From DATLZM01 sp035559315 (GTDB lineage Bacteria; Actinomycetota; UBA4738; HRBIN12), in assembly GCA_035559315.1 (NCBI GenBank), contig DATMBJ010000140.1:1-8317 (forward strand): a stretch of 8,317 nt of DNA. The letters are read 5' to 3'. Shown in pieces: positions 1-5,634 of the stretch (positions are counted from its first letter, which is position 1; every line of letters begins with the position of its first letter). The notes beneath the pieces were generated by a model that saw nothing but the letters and a program-made list of their open reading frames with translations, ran no database searches and was not told the DNA's origin. The position numbers and the translations under genes were made by a program.

Positions 1-233
1 CCGTGATGCGGGCTCTGGGCGGGGGCTGCGCGCTCCCCCTCGGCGCGCAGGCCCGGCGGGAACCCGACGGCCGGCTGTCCCTGGAGGCGATCGTCGCCAC
101 CCCCGACGGGGACCGCGCGGCCGCGGCCGACGCCCGGGGCGAGGACCCGGGGGCGGTGGCGGCGGAGGTGGTGGCGCGGCTCCGGGAGCGGGGGGCGGAC
201 GAGATCCTGGCCCGCGCCCGGGGGGAGGGGTAG
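1..233 (+). CDS. hemC: Porphobilinogen deaminase (hydroxymethylbilane synthase), C-terminal part
   Basis: The 5' end lies outside the window. The reading frame enters at position 3 and stops with TAG at 231-233, leaving about 77 residues. The enzyme is cytosolic and polymerises four porphobilinogen molecules into hydroxymethylbilane. The visible part holds the hallmark of the C-terminal domain, R-A-L-G-G-G-C, whose Cys (codon 27-29) is the residue that in this family carries the covalent dipyrromethane cofactor. It is followed by the usual C-x-L-P-L-G-A stretch and the small terminal alpha/beta domain ending in an Ala/Arg-rich helix. Codon third positions are almost all G or C. hemD begins 1 nt after the stop, so the two are surely cotranscribed, and the product is passed directly to HemD. 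The identity is firm because of the Cys loop and the neighbour. The catalytic Asp and the N-terminal domains cannot be assessed here. Confidence 0.9.
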   Translation, partial: VMRALGGGCALPLGAQARREPDGRLSLEAIVATPDGDRAAAADARGEDPGAVAAEVVARLRERGADEILARARGEG

Positions 234-234
234 G

Positions 235-1011
235 GTGCCGGCCCGCCGCGGGTCCCTCGCCGGGAAGGTCGTCCTGGTGACGCGACCCCGCGAGCAAGCG
301 GAGGAGCTCGTCCGGCTCCTCGAGGCCCGGGGCGCGGAGGCGATCGTGGCCCCGGCCATCGAGGTCGTCCCGGTCCGTTCCCACCGCCTCGACCGCGCCC
401 TGGAGGAGCTCCTGGACGGCGGGTTCCGGTGGCTCGTGCTCACGAGCCGGAACGGGGTGGAGGCCCTCGACGCACGGCTCCGCGAGCGCGGCGCGCGCCT
501 CGCCGAGGTCCCCGCGCGCGTCGCCGCGGTCGGCGAGGGGACGGCGGAGGCGCTCCGGGAGCGGGGCGTCCGGCCCGCCCTGGTTCCTCGGACCTTCACC
601 ACGGAGGCGCTCGCCCGCGCGTTCCCCCGCGGGGAGGGACGGGTCCTCCTCGCCCGGGCCGACGTCGCGCCCCCCGGGCTGGAGGAGGCGATCGCGGCCA
701 AGGGCTGGACGCCGGTCCGGGTCGACGCCTACCGCACCCGGTTCCCGCGGACGCTCCCCGCCGAGGCCCGGGCCGCGCTCCGCGCCGGCAGGGTCGACGC
801 CGTCACGTTCACCAGCGCCTCGACGGTCCGGGGCTTCGTCCGGCTCCTGGGCGCGGCCCGGGGGAACCCGAAGGTCGTCTGCATCGGCCCGGTCACCGCC
901 CGCGCGGCCCGCGAGGCGGGCTTCACGGTCCACGCGGTGGCGCGCCCCCACACGCTCCAGGCCCTGGCCGACGCGGTGGAGCGAGCGCTGGCGACCCGCT
1001 CCCGGCGTTGA
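235..1011 (+). CDS. hemD: Uroporphyrinogen-III synthase
   Basis: This gene encodes 258 residues, a normal length for HemD. The enzyme closes hydroxymethylbilane into uroporphyrinogen III while inverting ring D. HemD families are poorly conserved, but the characteristic marks are in order: a first Rossmann-like half with V-L-V-T-R-P near residues 13-18 and L-T-S-R-N-G-V at 69-75. After the domain crossover comes A-Y-R-T (Tyr166, the position of the conserved active-site tyrosine), then V-T-F-T-S-A-S-T at 190-197, and C-I-G-P-V-T-A near 216-222. The GTG start at 235 is chosen because it follows the hemC stop by one base and has a GGGGGGAGGGG Shine-Dalgarno stretch inside the end of hemC, which suggests translational coupling. 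The stop TGA (1009-1011) directly abuts the stop of the opposing cupin gene. The product feeds uroporphyrinogen decarboxylase, which is not in the window. Confidence 0.93.
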   Translation: MPARRGSLAGKVVLVTRPREQAEELVRLLEARGAEAIVAPAIEVVPVRSHRLDRALEELLDGGFRWLVLTSRNGVEALDARLRERGARLAEVPARVAAVGEGTAEALRERGVRPALVPRTFTTEALARAFPRGEGRVLLARADVAPPGLEEAIAAKGWTPVRVDAYRTRFPRTLPAEARAALRAGRVDAVTFTSASTVRGFVRLLGAARGNPKVVCIGPVTARAAREAGFTVHAVARPHTLQALADAVERALATRSRR

Positions 1012-1395
1012 CTACCCGGGAGGGGGACCGTCGAGGTTCACCACGGACTCCCCGCTCCCGGTGCGCACGACCACGAGGTCCGCCGGCTCGGCGCCCGGGT
1101 TGCTCTCGCGGTGGACCTCCCCCCGGCCGACGAGGACGAAGTCGCCCGGTCCGGCGTCGAAGCTCTCCCGCCCGCCCGGACCGAACTCCATCCGGAGCGC
1201 GCCCGAGAGCACGTAGATCACGCTCTCATGGTCGCCGTGGTGGTGCCAGGCGGAGGTCATCCCGGGCTCGGTCCGCGCACCGCCCGCCCACAGCCGGTCG
1301 GTGGCGAGGGCCGTGAAGCGGTCCATCCCCGGCGTGGACGGCCCCTGCACCCGCCCTTCCAGCGAGACCTTCTTCACGCCCTCCACCTCCGTCAC
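1012..1395 (-). CDS. Small single-domain cupin protein, function unknown
   Basis: This gene encodes 127 residues if it starts at the GTG at 1395. Another in-frame GTG at 1386 is almost as good: each has a GGAGG 8 nt upstream. The protein is one cupin beta-barrel. Motif 1 is present as H51-x-H53-x3-E57 followed by V-I-Y-V-L-S-G. Motif 2 is present as G-D-F-V-L-V-G-R-G-E-V-H-R-E-S-N, with His95 and Asn99 and Gly in place of the usual Pro. The four metal ligands of a typical cupin (two His, Glu, His) are therefore all there, so it probably binds a divalent metal. It has no signal peptide and no second domain. Candidate roles in this fold include dioxygenase, isomerase and ligand sensor, and nothing visible separates them. 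It lies opposite to the haem genes, ends against hemD and diverges from hemB. A role in haem or iron metabolism is only guilt by association. Confidence 0.82.
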   Translation of the reverse strand: MTEVEGVKKVSLEGRVQGPSTPGMDRFTALATDRLWAGGARTEPGMTSAWHHHGDHESVIYVLSGALRMEFGPGGRESFDAGPGDFVLVGRGEVHRESNPGAEPADLVVVRTGSGESVVNLDGPPPG

Positions 1396-1420
1396 CTCCC
1401 GGACCTCCCCTGAGCCCGGC

Positions 1421-1430
1421 AGCCTATCAT
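1421..1430. promoter_or_regulatory. Overlapping divergent -10 boxes between the cupin gene and hemB
   Basis: On the plus strand TATCAT (1425-1430) fits the -10 consensus TANNNT. The hemB GTG lies 7 nt beyond it, exactly where a transcript would begin. On the minus strand the overlapping TAGGCT (1426-1421) is a -10 candidate for the cupin gene and would give a start near 1414, just ahead of that gene's GGGGAGG ribosome site. No clear -35 box is visible for either. Two polymerases could not occupy both boxes at once, so the genes may compete. This rests on short motifs only. Confidence 0.42.
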
Positions 1431-1437
1431 TGGGGTC

Positions 1438-2421
1438 GTGGCGTTCCCGAGGCACCGGCCGCGGAGGCTCCGGCGCACGCCCGCGCTGCGGGAGCTCGTG
1501 CGCGAGACCTCCCTCGCCCCGTCCGACCTCATCGCGCCCCTGTTCGTGAAGGAGGGGATCGCCGAGCCCATCCCGGTCCCCTCCATGCCGGGGCAGTTCC
1601 AGCACACGCTGGACTCGCTCCGGAAGGAGGCGCGGGAGATCGCCGAGCGCGGGGTCCTCGCGTTCATGCTGTTCGGGGTGCCCGAGCGGAAGGACCCCGA
1701 GGGGTCGGAGGCGTGGAACCCCGAGGGGATCGCCCAGCGGGGCCTGCGCGTGCTCCGGGAGGAGCTGGGGCCCGAACACGTCGTGATCGCCGACCTCTGC
1801 CTGGACGAGTACACGGACCACGGGCACTGCGGCGTCCTCGCGCCGGACGGCTCGGTGGACAACGACGCGACGCTCGAGCGCTACCGGCGGATCGCGGTGG
1901 CCCAGGCCGAGGCCGGCGCCGACCTGGTCGGGCCGTCGGGGATGATGGACGGGCAGGTGGCGGCGATCCGCGACGCCCTCGACGAGGCGGGGTTCCAGCG
2001 GGTCGGGATCCTCGCCTACGCGGCCAAGTTCGCCTCGAGCTTCTACGGGCCGTTCCGGGAGGCGGCGGAGTGCGCGCCGCGGTTCGGCGACCGGACCGGA
2101 TACCAGATGGACCCGGCCAACGCCGACGAGGCGGTCCGGGAGGTCGTGGCCGACATCGAGGAGGGCGCGGACATCGTGATGGTGAAGCCGGCCCTCCCCT
2201 ACCTGGACGTGCTGCGGCGGGCCAAGGACGCGACCGGGTTCCCGATGGCCGCCTACAACGTCTCGGGGGAGTACGCGATGGTGAAGGCGGCCGCGATGCA
2301 GGGATGGCTCGACGAACGGCGGGTCGTCCTCGAGCTGCTCACCTCGATCCGCCGAGCCGGGGCCGACCTCGTCCTCACCTACCACGCCAAGGACGCCGCC
2401 GCCTGGCTCGCCTCGGGCTAG
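1438..2421 (+). CDS. hemB: Delta-aminolevulinic acid dehydratase (porphobilinogen synthase)
   Basis: This gene encodes 327 residues, the full family length. It condenses two 5-aminolevulinate molecules to porphobilinogen as a cytosolic homo-oligomer with a TIM-barrel fold. The two Schiff-base lysines are present: Lys197 in A-Y-A-A-K-F-A-S-S-F-Y-G and Lys250 in M-V-K-P-A-L-P-Y-L-D. The metal-site segment reads D-L-C-L-D-E-Y-T-D-H-G-H-C-G, with Cys121, Asp123 and Cys131. This is a mixed form between the three-Cys zinc type and the Asp/Ala zinc-free type. N-S-G-E-Y-A-M-type residues (274-281) close the barrel as usual. The GTG at 1438 is preferred because it matches the normal N-terminus (R-x-R-R-L-R-R-T-P). 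It has no Shine-Dalgarno sequence but has TATCAT 7 nt upstream, which points to a leaderless mRNA. It has its own promoter and is separated from hemCD by the opposing cupin gene. Confidence 0.97.
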   Translation: MAFPRHRPRRLRRTPALRELVRETSLAPSDLIAPLFVKEGIAEPIPVPSMPGQFQHTLDSLRKEAREIAERGVLAFMLFGVPERKDPEGSEAWNPEGIAQRGLRVLREELGPEHVVIADLCLDEYTDHGHCGVLAPDGSVDNDATLERYRRIAVAQAEAGADLVGPSGMMDGQVAAIRDALDEAGFQRVGILAYAAKFASSFYGPFREAAECAPRFGDRTGYQMDPANADEAVREVVADIEEGADIVMVKPALPYLDVLRRAKDATGFPMAAYNVSGEYAMVKAAAMQGWLDERRVVLELLTSIRRAGADLVLTYHAKDAAAWLASG

Positions 2422-2527
2422 GGGCGCCTCCTCGCCCGTCCGCGGATCGAGCAGGTGCCTCGGCGCCGAGTGGGCCAGGCTGCGTGCGCGGTGGGGGCCA
2501 TCCCGGACCCGGGCCACGCCTGGGACG

Positions 2528-2650
2528 AGGATCCGGCAGGCGTGGGTCCGCGAGCAGCACCGGGCGGACGTCCGACGCCTCGCCACCGGGAACCCGAAGG
2601 ACTTCCCGATGCCCGAGCTCGCCGTGGAGCACTGGCCGGCCGGCGGGTGA
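2528..2650 (+). pseudogene. Unrecognised coding-like remnant downstream of hemB
   Basis: No canonical start codon with enough length exists here, but the plus-strand frame ending at TGA 2648-2650 has strong coding bias. Over the last 40 codons nearly every third base is G or C, first positions are roughly three-quarters GC and second positions about half, the pattern of real genes in this window. The peptide looks protein-like (R-Q-A-W-V-R-E-Q-H-R-A-D, then G-N-P-K-D-F-P-M-P-E-L). Upstream, about 2485-2529, the neighbouring plus frame (starting at GTG 2455) has the better codon bias. That suggests a frameshift near 2530 in a decayed small gene. I do not recognise the family. The antisense frame shares the same third positions but has the wrong first/second-position balance. 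The rest of 2422-2713 shows nothing I can support. Confidence 0.3.
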
Positions 2651-2713
2651 CCCTCCGACCGAGAGGCCTCGCCCCACGTCCTCATCCGGCTCCGAGCCTT
2701 CCACGCGGCTCCT

Positions 2714-3094
2714 TCACCGGTCGGTTCCACGCGCCGCCTCGCGGAAGAACGGTCCGCCCCGGAGCACCACGCCCTCCCGGACCGTCGAGGTCGCGAGCGG
2801 GTCGCCCCTCGCGAGCGCCCGGCGGAACTCCTCCCTCGGGTAGCCCACCACCTGCACGCCGGCGGGGGCGTCGGCGGCGAGGAGCGCTCCTCGGTCGGGG
2901 ATCCCGGCGGGGAGCTCGTCGGAGATCACCACCAGGTCGACGTCGCTCCAGACGTTGAAGTCGCCCCGCGCCACCGACCCCGCGACCGCCGCGGCGACCA
3001 CGGGGATCCGCCCGGAGAGACGCCGGACGTGGTCGCGGGCCAGCCCGATCAGGCGCTGCCGCTCCCGCCGCCGGGCCGCGAGGACCTCAGCCAC
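2714..3094 (-). CDS. Minimal nucleotidyltransferase (MNT) of a HEPN/MNT module
   Basis: This gene encodes 126 residues, the usual size of a stand-alone DNA polymerase beta-like minimal nucleotidyltransferase. The signature is complete: A-G-S-V-A-R-G-D-F-N-V-W-S-D-V-D-L at 38-54, with the GS motif (Gly39, Ser40) and the two metal-binding aspartates Asp51 and Asp53. The C-terminal part (near 97-113, G-D-P-L-A-T-S-T-V-R-E-G-V-V-L) also matches the family. The strand expected to carry a third acidic residue reads V-Q-V-V-G-Y, so Gln81 may sit where an acid is common. I am unsure of that alignment. The GTG start at 3094 overlaps the upstream HEPN gene by 8 nt (GTGGCTGA) and has GGGAGG 6 nt before it, a coupled arrangement. 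In characterised HEPN/MNT pairs the MNT partner neutralises the HEPN ribonuclease, in some cases by attaching AMP to it. Whether that applies here is doubtful because the HEPN partner looks damaged. Confidence 0.85.
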   Translation of the reverse strand: MAEVLAARRRERQRLIGLARDHVRRLSGRIPVVAAAVAGSVARGDFNVWSDVDLVVISDELPAGIPDRGALLAADAPAGVQVVGYPREEFRRALARGDPLATSTVREGVVLRGGPFFREAARGTDR

Positions 3095-3458
3095 GGAGGG
3101 CCTCCCACGCCCCGTCCACGAAGGCCAGGACCGCCCGCGCGTCCTCCGCCGCCTGCCGCGAGTCGGCCTCCGTGTAGTGCTCGCCCGGTGGGCCCGAGGC
3201 GTGCGCGTCCGGGTAGCGCGGCGGGATGTAGTGCCGGCCCAGCCGGGCGAGCACCTCGCGGATCCCGGTGGGGACCTCGATGCCGGCCTCGGCGGCCCGC
3301 GCCCCCAGCCTGGGCAGGTCGTGCCCCCAGGGGCCCAGCCCGAGGCCGTGGAGGAGCCCCTTCAGGCCGAGCTGGGCCCCATAGGGACGCAGGGGATCCC
3401 GCGTGCCTCGGTCCGCCGCGCTCGACGGGAGTACGCTGGAGGTGGAAGGAGGGGCCAT
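3087..3458 (-). pseudogene. HEPN-domain protein, apparently truncated at its N-terminus
   Basis: The open frame from the only ATG (3458) gives 123 residues, but recognisable HEPN similarity begins only near residue 27. There A-Q-L-G-L-K-G-L-L aligns with the second-helix pattern A-E-K-A-L-K-A-L-L, followed by W-G-H-D-L near 44-48. Further on come Y-I-P-P-R-Y-P-D-A-H at 77-86, which contains an R-x4-H arrangement (Arg81, His86), and E-H-Y-T at 93-96, all typical of this family. The first helix, normally about 25-30 residues with an Asp-Leu-x-x-Ala pattern, is missing. Residues 1-25 (rich in Pro, Ser and Ala) resemble no HEPN sequence, and no Shine-Dalgarno sequence precedes the ATG. Other frames upstream do not supply the missing helix. 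The gene overlaps the MNT gene by 8 nt as in an intact pair. I infer a decayed toxin-type gene, though a short functional variant with an unusual start remains possible. Confidence 0.6.
3432..3437 (+). promoter_or_regulatory. Candidate -10 box of msrA
   Basis: TACGCT fits TANNNT. It would start a transcript near 3444, just ahead of AAGGAGG (3446-3452), which sits 4 nt before the msrA ATG. No -35 box is evident. The box lies inside the 5' end of the opposing HEPN frame, consistent with that frame not being functional there. Confidence 0.3.
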
Positions 3459-3981
3459 GGGACGGGAGACGGCGACGTTCGGGGCGGGCTGCTTCTGGGG
3501 CGTGGAGTGGGTGTTCCGGCAGGTCCCGGGGGTGCTCGACGTCGTATCCGGCTACGCGGGCGGGCACGTGCCGGACCCGAGCTACGAGCTGGTCTGCACC
3601 GACACCACGGGCCACGCCGAGGTCGTGCAGGTCACGTTCGACCCCGAGCGCGTGCGCTACGAGCAGCTCCTCGAGGTGTTCTGGACGATGCACGACCCCA
3701 CGCAGGTCAACCGCCAGGGCCCGGACGTGGGGACGCAGTACCGGAGCATCATCCTGACGCACTCCGAGGAGCAGCGGCGGACGGCGGAGGCCTCCAAGGC
3801 CCGCGCGCAGGAGCGCTTCGACCGGCCCATCGCGACCGAGATCCGACCGTTCGAGGCGTTCTACCCGGCGGAGGACTACCACCAGCGCTACTACGAGAAG
3901 ACGGGCAAGGAGCCGTACTGCCACGTGCTCCCGGTGGGGACGCTCCGCGAGCTGGGCCTGCTCCCAGCGCCGCGTTCCTGA
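3457..3981 (+). CDS. msrA: Peptide-methionine (S)-S-oxide reductase MsrA
   Basis: This gene encodes 174 residues, standard for a single-domain MsrA. It reduces the S epimer of methionine sulfoxide in oxidised proteins, using electrons normally recycled through thioredoxin. The catalytic motif G-C-F-W-G is at residues 11-15 with Cys12 as the nucleophile. Other family marks are G-Y-A-G-G (32-36), G-H-A-E-V-V (52-57), D-P-T-Q-V-N-R-Q-G-P-D-V-G-T-Q-Y-R-S (80-97) and Y-H-Q-R-Y-Y (141-146). Cys155 near the C-terminus is a candidate resolving cysteine. There is no fused MsrB domain and no signal peptide, so it acts in the cytoplasm. The ATG at 3457 is preferred over upstream in-frame codons because AAGGAGG lies 4 nt before it and the family N-terminus (T-A-T-F-G-A-G-C-F-W-G) follows at once. 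It stands alone on its strand between the HEPN/MNT pair and hemL. A functional link with haem synthesis (oxidative stress) is only a guess. Confidence 0.96.
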   Translation: MGRETATFGAGCFWGVEWVFRQVPGVLDVVSGYAGGHVPDPSYELVCTDTTGHAEVVQVTFDPERVRYEQLLEVFWTMHDPTQVNRQGPDVGTQYRSIILTHSEEQRRTAEASKARAQERFDRPIATEIRPFEAFYPAEDYHQRYYEKTGKEPYCHVLPVGTLRELGLLPAPRS

Positions 3982-4050
3982 GCAGCCGGCTCGTGCACGG
4001 TGCGGGCGCGAGAGCCAGGCCTCGGCCGCGGACCCCACTCGGACTCGCTC

Positions 4051-4068
4051 AGGGACCGCCACGTCCCT
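4051..4068. terminator. Possible hairpin between msrA and the small opposing ORF
   Basis: AGGGAC (4051-4056) and GTCCCT (4063-4068) form a perfect 6-bp stem with a 6-nt loop in the 106-nt gap between the convergent ends of msrA and the 4088-4243 ORF. No run of T follows on either strand, so it is not a classical intrinsic terminator. Apart from it I see nothing in 3982-4087. Confidence 0.25.
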
Positions 4069-4087
4069 CACCCAGGTGTGGCGATCT

Positions 4088-4243
4088 CTACTTCCTTGGC
4101 CCTCCCCCGGCGACCCGAACGGAGACGAGATCCCCGACCTCGATCCTGGCGGGGATGACGGTCTCCTCGTCGGTCGGGAAGCACTTCCGGTTGCCGTCCG
4201 GCTCCTCGATGCAGGTCTCCCTGGGATCCCCGCCCGCTACCAT
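4088..4243 (-). CDS. Unrecognised 51-residue ORF upstream of hemL
   Basis: From ATG 4243 to TAG 4088-4090 this frame encodes 51 residues with a normal, acidic-leaning composition: T-C-I-E-E-P-D-G-N-R-K-C-F, then T-D-E-E-T-V-I-P-A-R-I-E-V-G-D-L-V-S-V-R-V. The arginine/proline/alanine excess of shadow frames in this window is absent. Only about six of 51 codons end in A or T, first positions are moderately GC-rich and second positions are about half AT, which favours real coding on this strand. Two cysteines (Cys11 and Cys21) are 10 residues apart. It has no signal peptide or membrane segment. The weak points are the missing Shine-Dalgarno sequence and the overlap of its ATG with the presumed hemL -10 box. 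It could be a small protein with a poorly placed start or the 3' remnant of a longer gene. I do not recognise a family. Confidence 0.45.
   Translation of the reverse strand: MVAGGDPRETCIEEPDGNRKCFPTDEETVIPARIEVGDLVSVRVAGGGPRK
4238..4243 (+). promoter_or_regulatory. Candidate -10 box for leaderless hemL
   Basis: TACCAT fits TANNNT and ends 6 nt before the hemL GTG at 4250, so transcription would start at or within a base of the start codon. No Shine-Dalgarno sequence precedes hemL. The spacing is nearly the same as at hemB (7 nt). No convincing -35 box is visible. Confidence 0.42.
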
Positions 4244-4249
4244 CGCTGC

Positions 4250-5530
4250 GTGGGCCGCTCCGAGGAGCTCTTCCAGCGCGCCCGGCGGGCGATCCCCGGC
4301 GGCGTGAACTCGCCGGTCCGGGCGTTCGGTGCGGTCGGAGGGACGCCCCGGTTCGTGGCGCGCGGGGAGGGCGCCTACCTCGTCGACGTCGACGGGAACC
4401 GCTACGTCGACCTCGTCCAGTCCTGGGGCGCCCTCCTGTTCGGCCACGCCCGGGAGGAGGTCGTCCGCGCCGCGGCGGAGGCCGCCCGGCGGGGGACGAG
4501 CTTCGGCGCCCCCACCGAGGCGGAGGTCGAGCTCGCCGAGCGGGTCCGCCGGCTCGTCCCCTCGGTCGAGATGGTCCGGCTCACCTCCTCGGGGACCGAG
4601 GCGGCGATGGCCGCGGTCCGCCTGGCGCGGGGCGCCACCGGCCGGGACCTCGTCCTCAAGTTCGAGGGCTGCTACCACGGCCACGCCGACGCCCTCCTGG
4701 CCAAGGGCGCGGGCTCCGGGGTGGCCACCTTCGGGATCCCCGGCTCCCCCGGCGTCACCGAGGGTGCGGCCCGCGACACCCTCACCGCTCCCTACAACGA
4801 CCTGGAGGCGGCCCGCGCCCTGTTCGAGGCCCACGGGGAGCGGATCGCGTGCGCCATCGTCGAGCCGGTGGCGGCGAACATGGGGGTCGTCCCCCCCGCC
4901 CCGGGGTTCCTCGAGGGCCTCCGCGAGCTCTGCGCGGGGAGCGGCGCGCTCCTCGTCTTCGACGAGGTGATCACGGGCTTCCGCCTGGGGCTCGGCGGCG
5001 CCCAGGCGCGGTTCGGGGTGACGCCCGACCTCACGGTCCTGGGCAAGGTGCTCGGCGGGGGCTTCCCCCTCGCCGGCTTCGGGGGGCGGGCTGAGATCAT
5101 GGAACGGCTCGCCCCCTCGGGCCCCGTGTACCAGGCCGGGACGCTCTCGGGGAACCCGGTGGCGGTCGCGGCGGGGCTCGCCACGCTCGAGCTGGCCGAG
5201 CGACTCGACCCCTACCCGGGGCTCGAGGCGAGGGCGGCGCGGCTGGCCGAGGGCCTGGCCCGGGCCTTCGCCGAGGCCGGCGTCCCAGCCGTCGTGAACC
5301 GGGAGGGGTCGCTCCTGAGCGTCTTCTTCTCCGAGGGCCCGGTGCGGAACTTCGAGGACGCCCGCGCCGCCGACCACTGGCGCTACGCCCGCTTCTTCCA
5401 CGCGATGCTCGCGCGGGGCGTGTACCTGCCGCCCTCCGGGTACGAGGGGTGGTTCCTCGGCGCGGCGCACGGGGATGCCGAGGTCGAACGGGTCCTCGAC
5501 GCCGCGGCGGGCGCGGCCCCCGAGCCCTGA
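4250..5530 (+). CDS. hemL: Glutamate-1-semialdehyde 2,1-aminomutase
   Basis: This gene encodes 426 residues, the family norm. It is a cytosolic, PLP-dependent class III aminotransferase-fold enzyme that moves the amino group of glutamate-1-semialdehyde to give 5-aminolevulinate, the last step of the tRNA-dependent C5 route. The expected marks are in order: I-P-G-G-V-N-S-P-V-R-A-F near 15-26, S-S-G-T-E-A at 113-118 (cofactor phosphate binding), Y-H-G-H-A-D at 142-147, F-D-E-V-I-T-G-F-R at 237-245 with Asp238 contacting the pyridine nitrogen, and the Schiff-base Lys266 in L-G-K-V-L-G-G-G-F-P. G-T-L-S-G-N-P follows farther on. The frame is open upstream to 4076, but the extension is unlike the family. 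The GTG at 4250 gives the normal N-terminus and sits 6 nt after TACCAT. The product is the substrate of HemB. The gene converges with the EamA gene. Confidence 0.97.
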   Translation: MGRSEELFQRARRAIPGGVNSPVRAFGAVGGTPRFVARGEGAYLVDVDGNRYVDLVQSWGALLFGHAREEVVRAAAEAARRGTSFGAPTEAEVELAERVRRLVPSVEMVRLTSSGTEAAMAAVRLARGATGRDLVLKFEGCYHGHADALLAKGAGSGVATFGIPGSPGVTEGAARDTLTAPYNDLEAARALFEAHGERIACAIVEPVAANMGVVPPAPGFLEGLRELCAGSGALLVFDEVITGFRLGLGGAQARFGVTPDLTVLGKVLGGGFPLAGFGGRAEIMERLAPSGPVYQAGTLSGNPVAVAAGLATLELAERLDPYPGLEARAARLAEGLARAFAEAGVPAVVNREGSLLSVFFSEGPVRNFEDARAADHWRYARFFHAMLARGVYLPPSGYEGWFLGAAHGDAEVERVLDAAAGAAPEP

Positions 5531-5546
5531 GCGCGCGGGCGCTCGT

Positions 5547-5559
5547 CGCGAGGGTCGCG
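5547..5559. other. Short perfect hairpin between hemL and the EamA gene
   Basis: CGCGA-ggg-TCGCG forms a 5-bp stem with a 3-nt loop in the 104-nt space between two convergent genes. No T-run follows, and such GC hairpins arise easily at this base composition. A terminating role is possible but unproven. I see nothing else in 5531-5634. Confidence 0.2.
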
Positions 5560-5634
5560 GCAGGGCTCGGGCTCGCGACGGACAGACCGCGGCCCCGGTC
5601 GATCTCCAGGTGCCGCGGCTCCCTGCCGGCCGCA

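Noticed and set aside
1012..2730. 572-codon minus-strand open frame running through hemB
   Set aside because: Only its last 127 codons (the cupin) are protein-like. The rest is antisense to hemB in the frame that shares its GC-rich third positions, a standard artefact at this GC content.
4076..4249. 58-residue N-terminal extension of hemL
   Set aside because: HemL homologues start near the 4250 GTG. The extension has no family similarity and overlaps the better-supported minus-strand small ORF.
2955..4307. 450-codon plus-strand open frame over HEPN/MNT and msrA
   Set aside because: Arg/Pro-rich shadow of msrA and of the minus-strand genes, with no recognisable domain.
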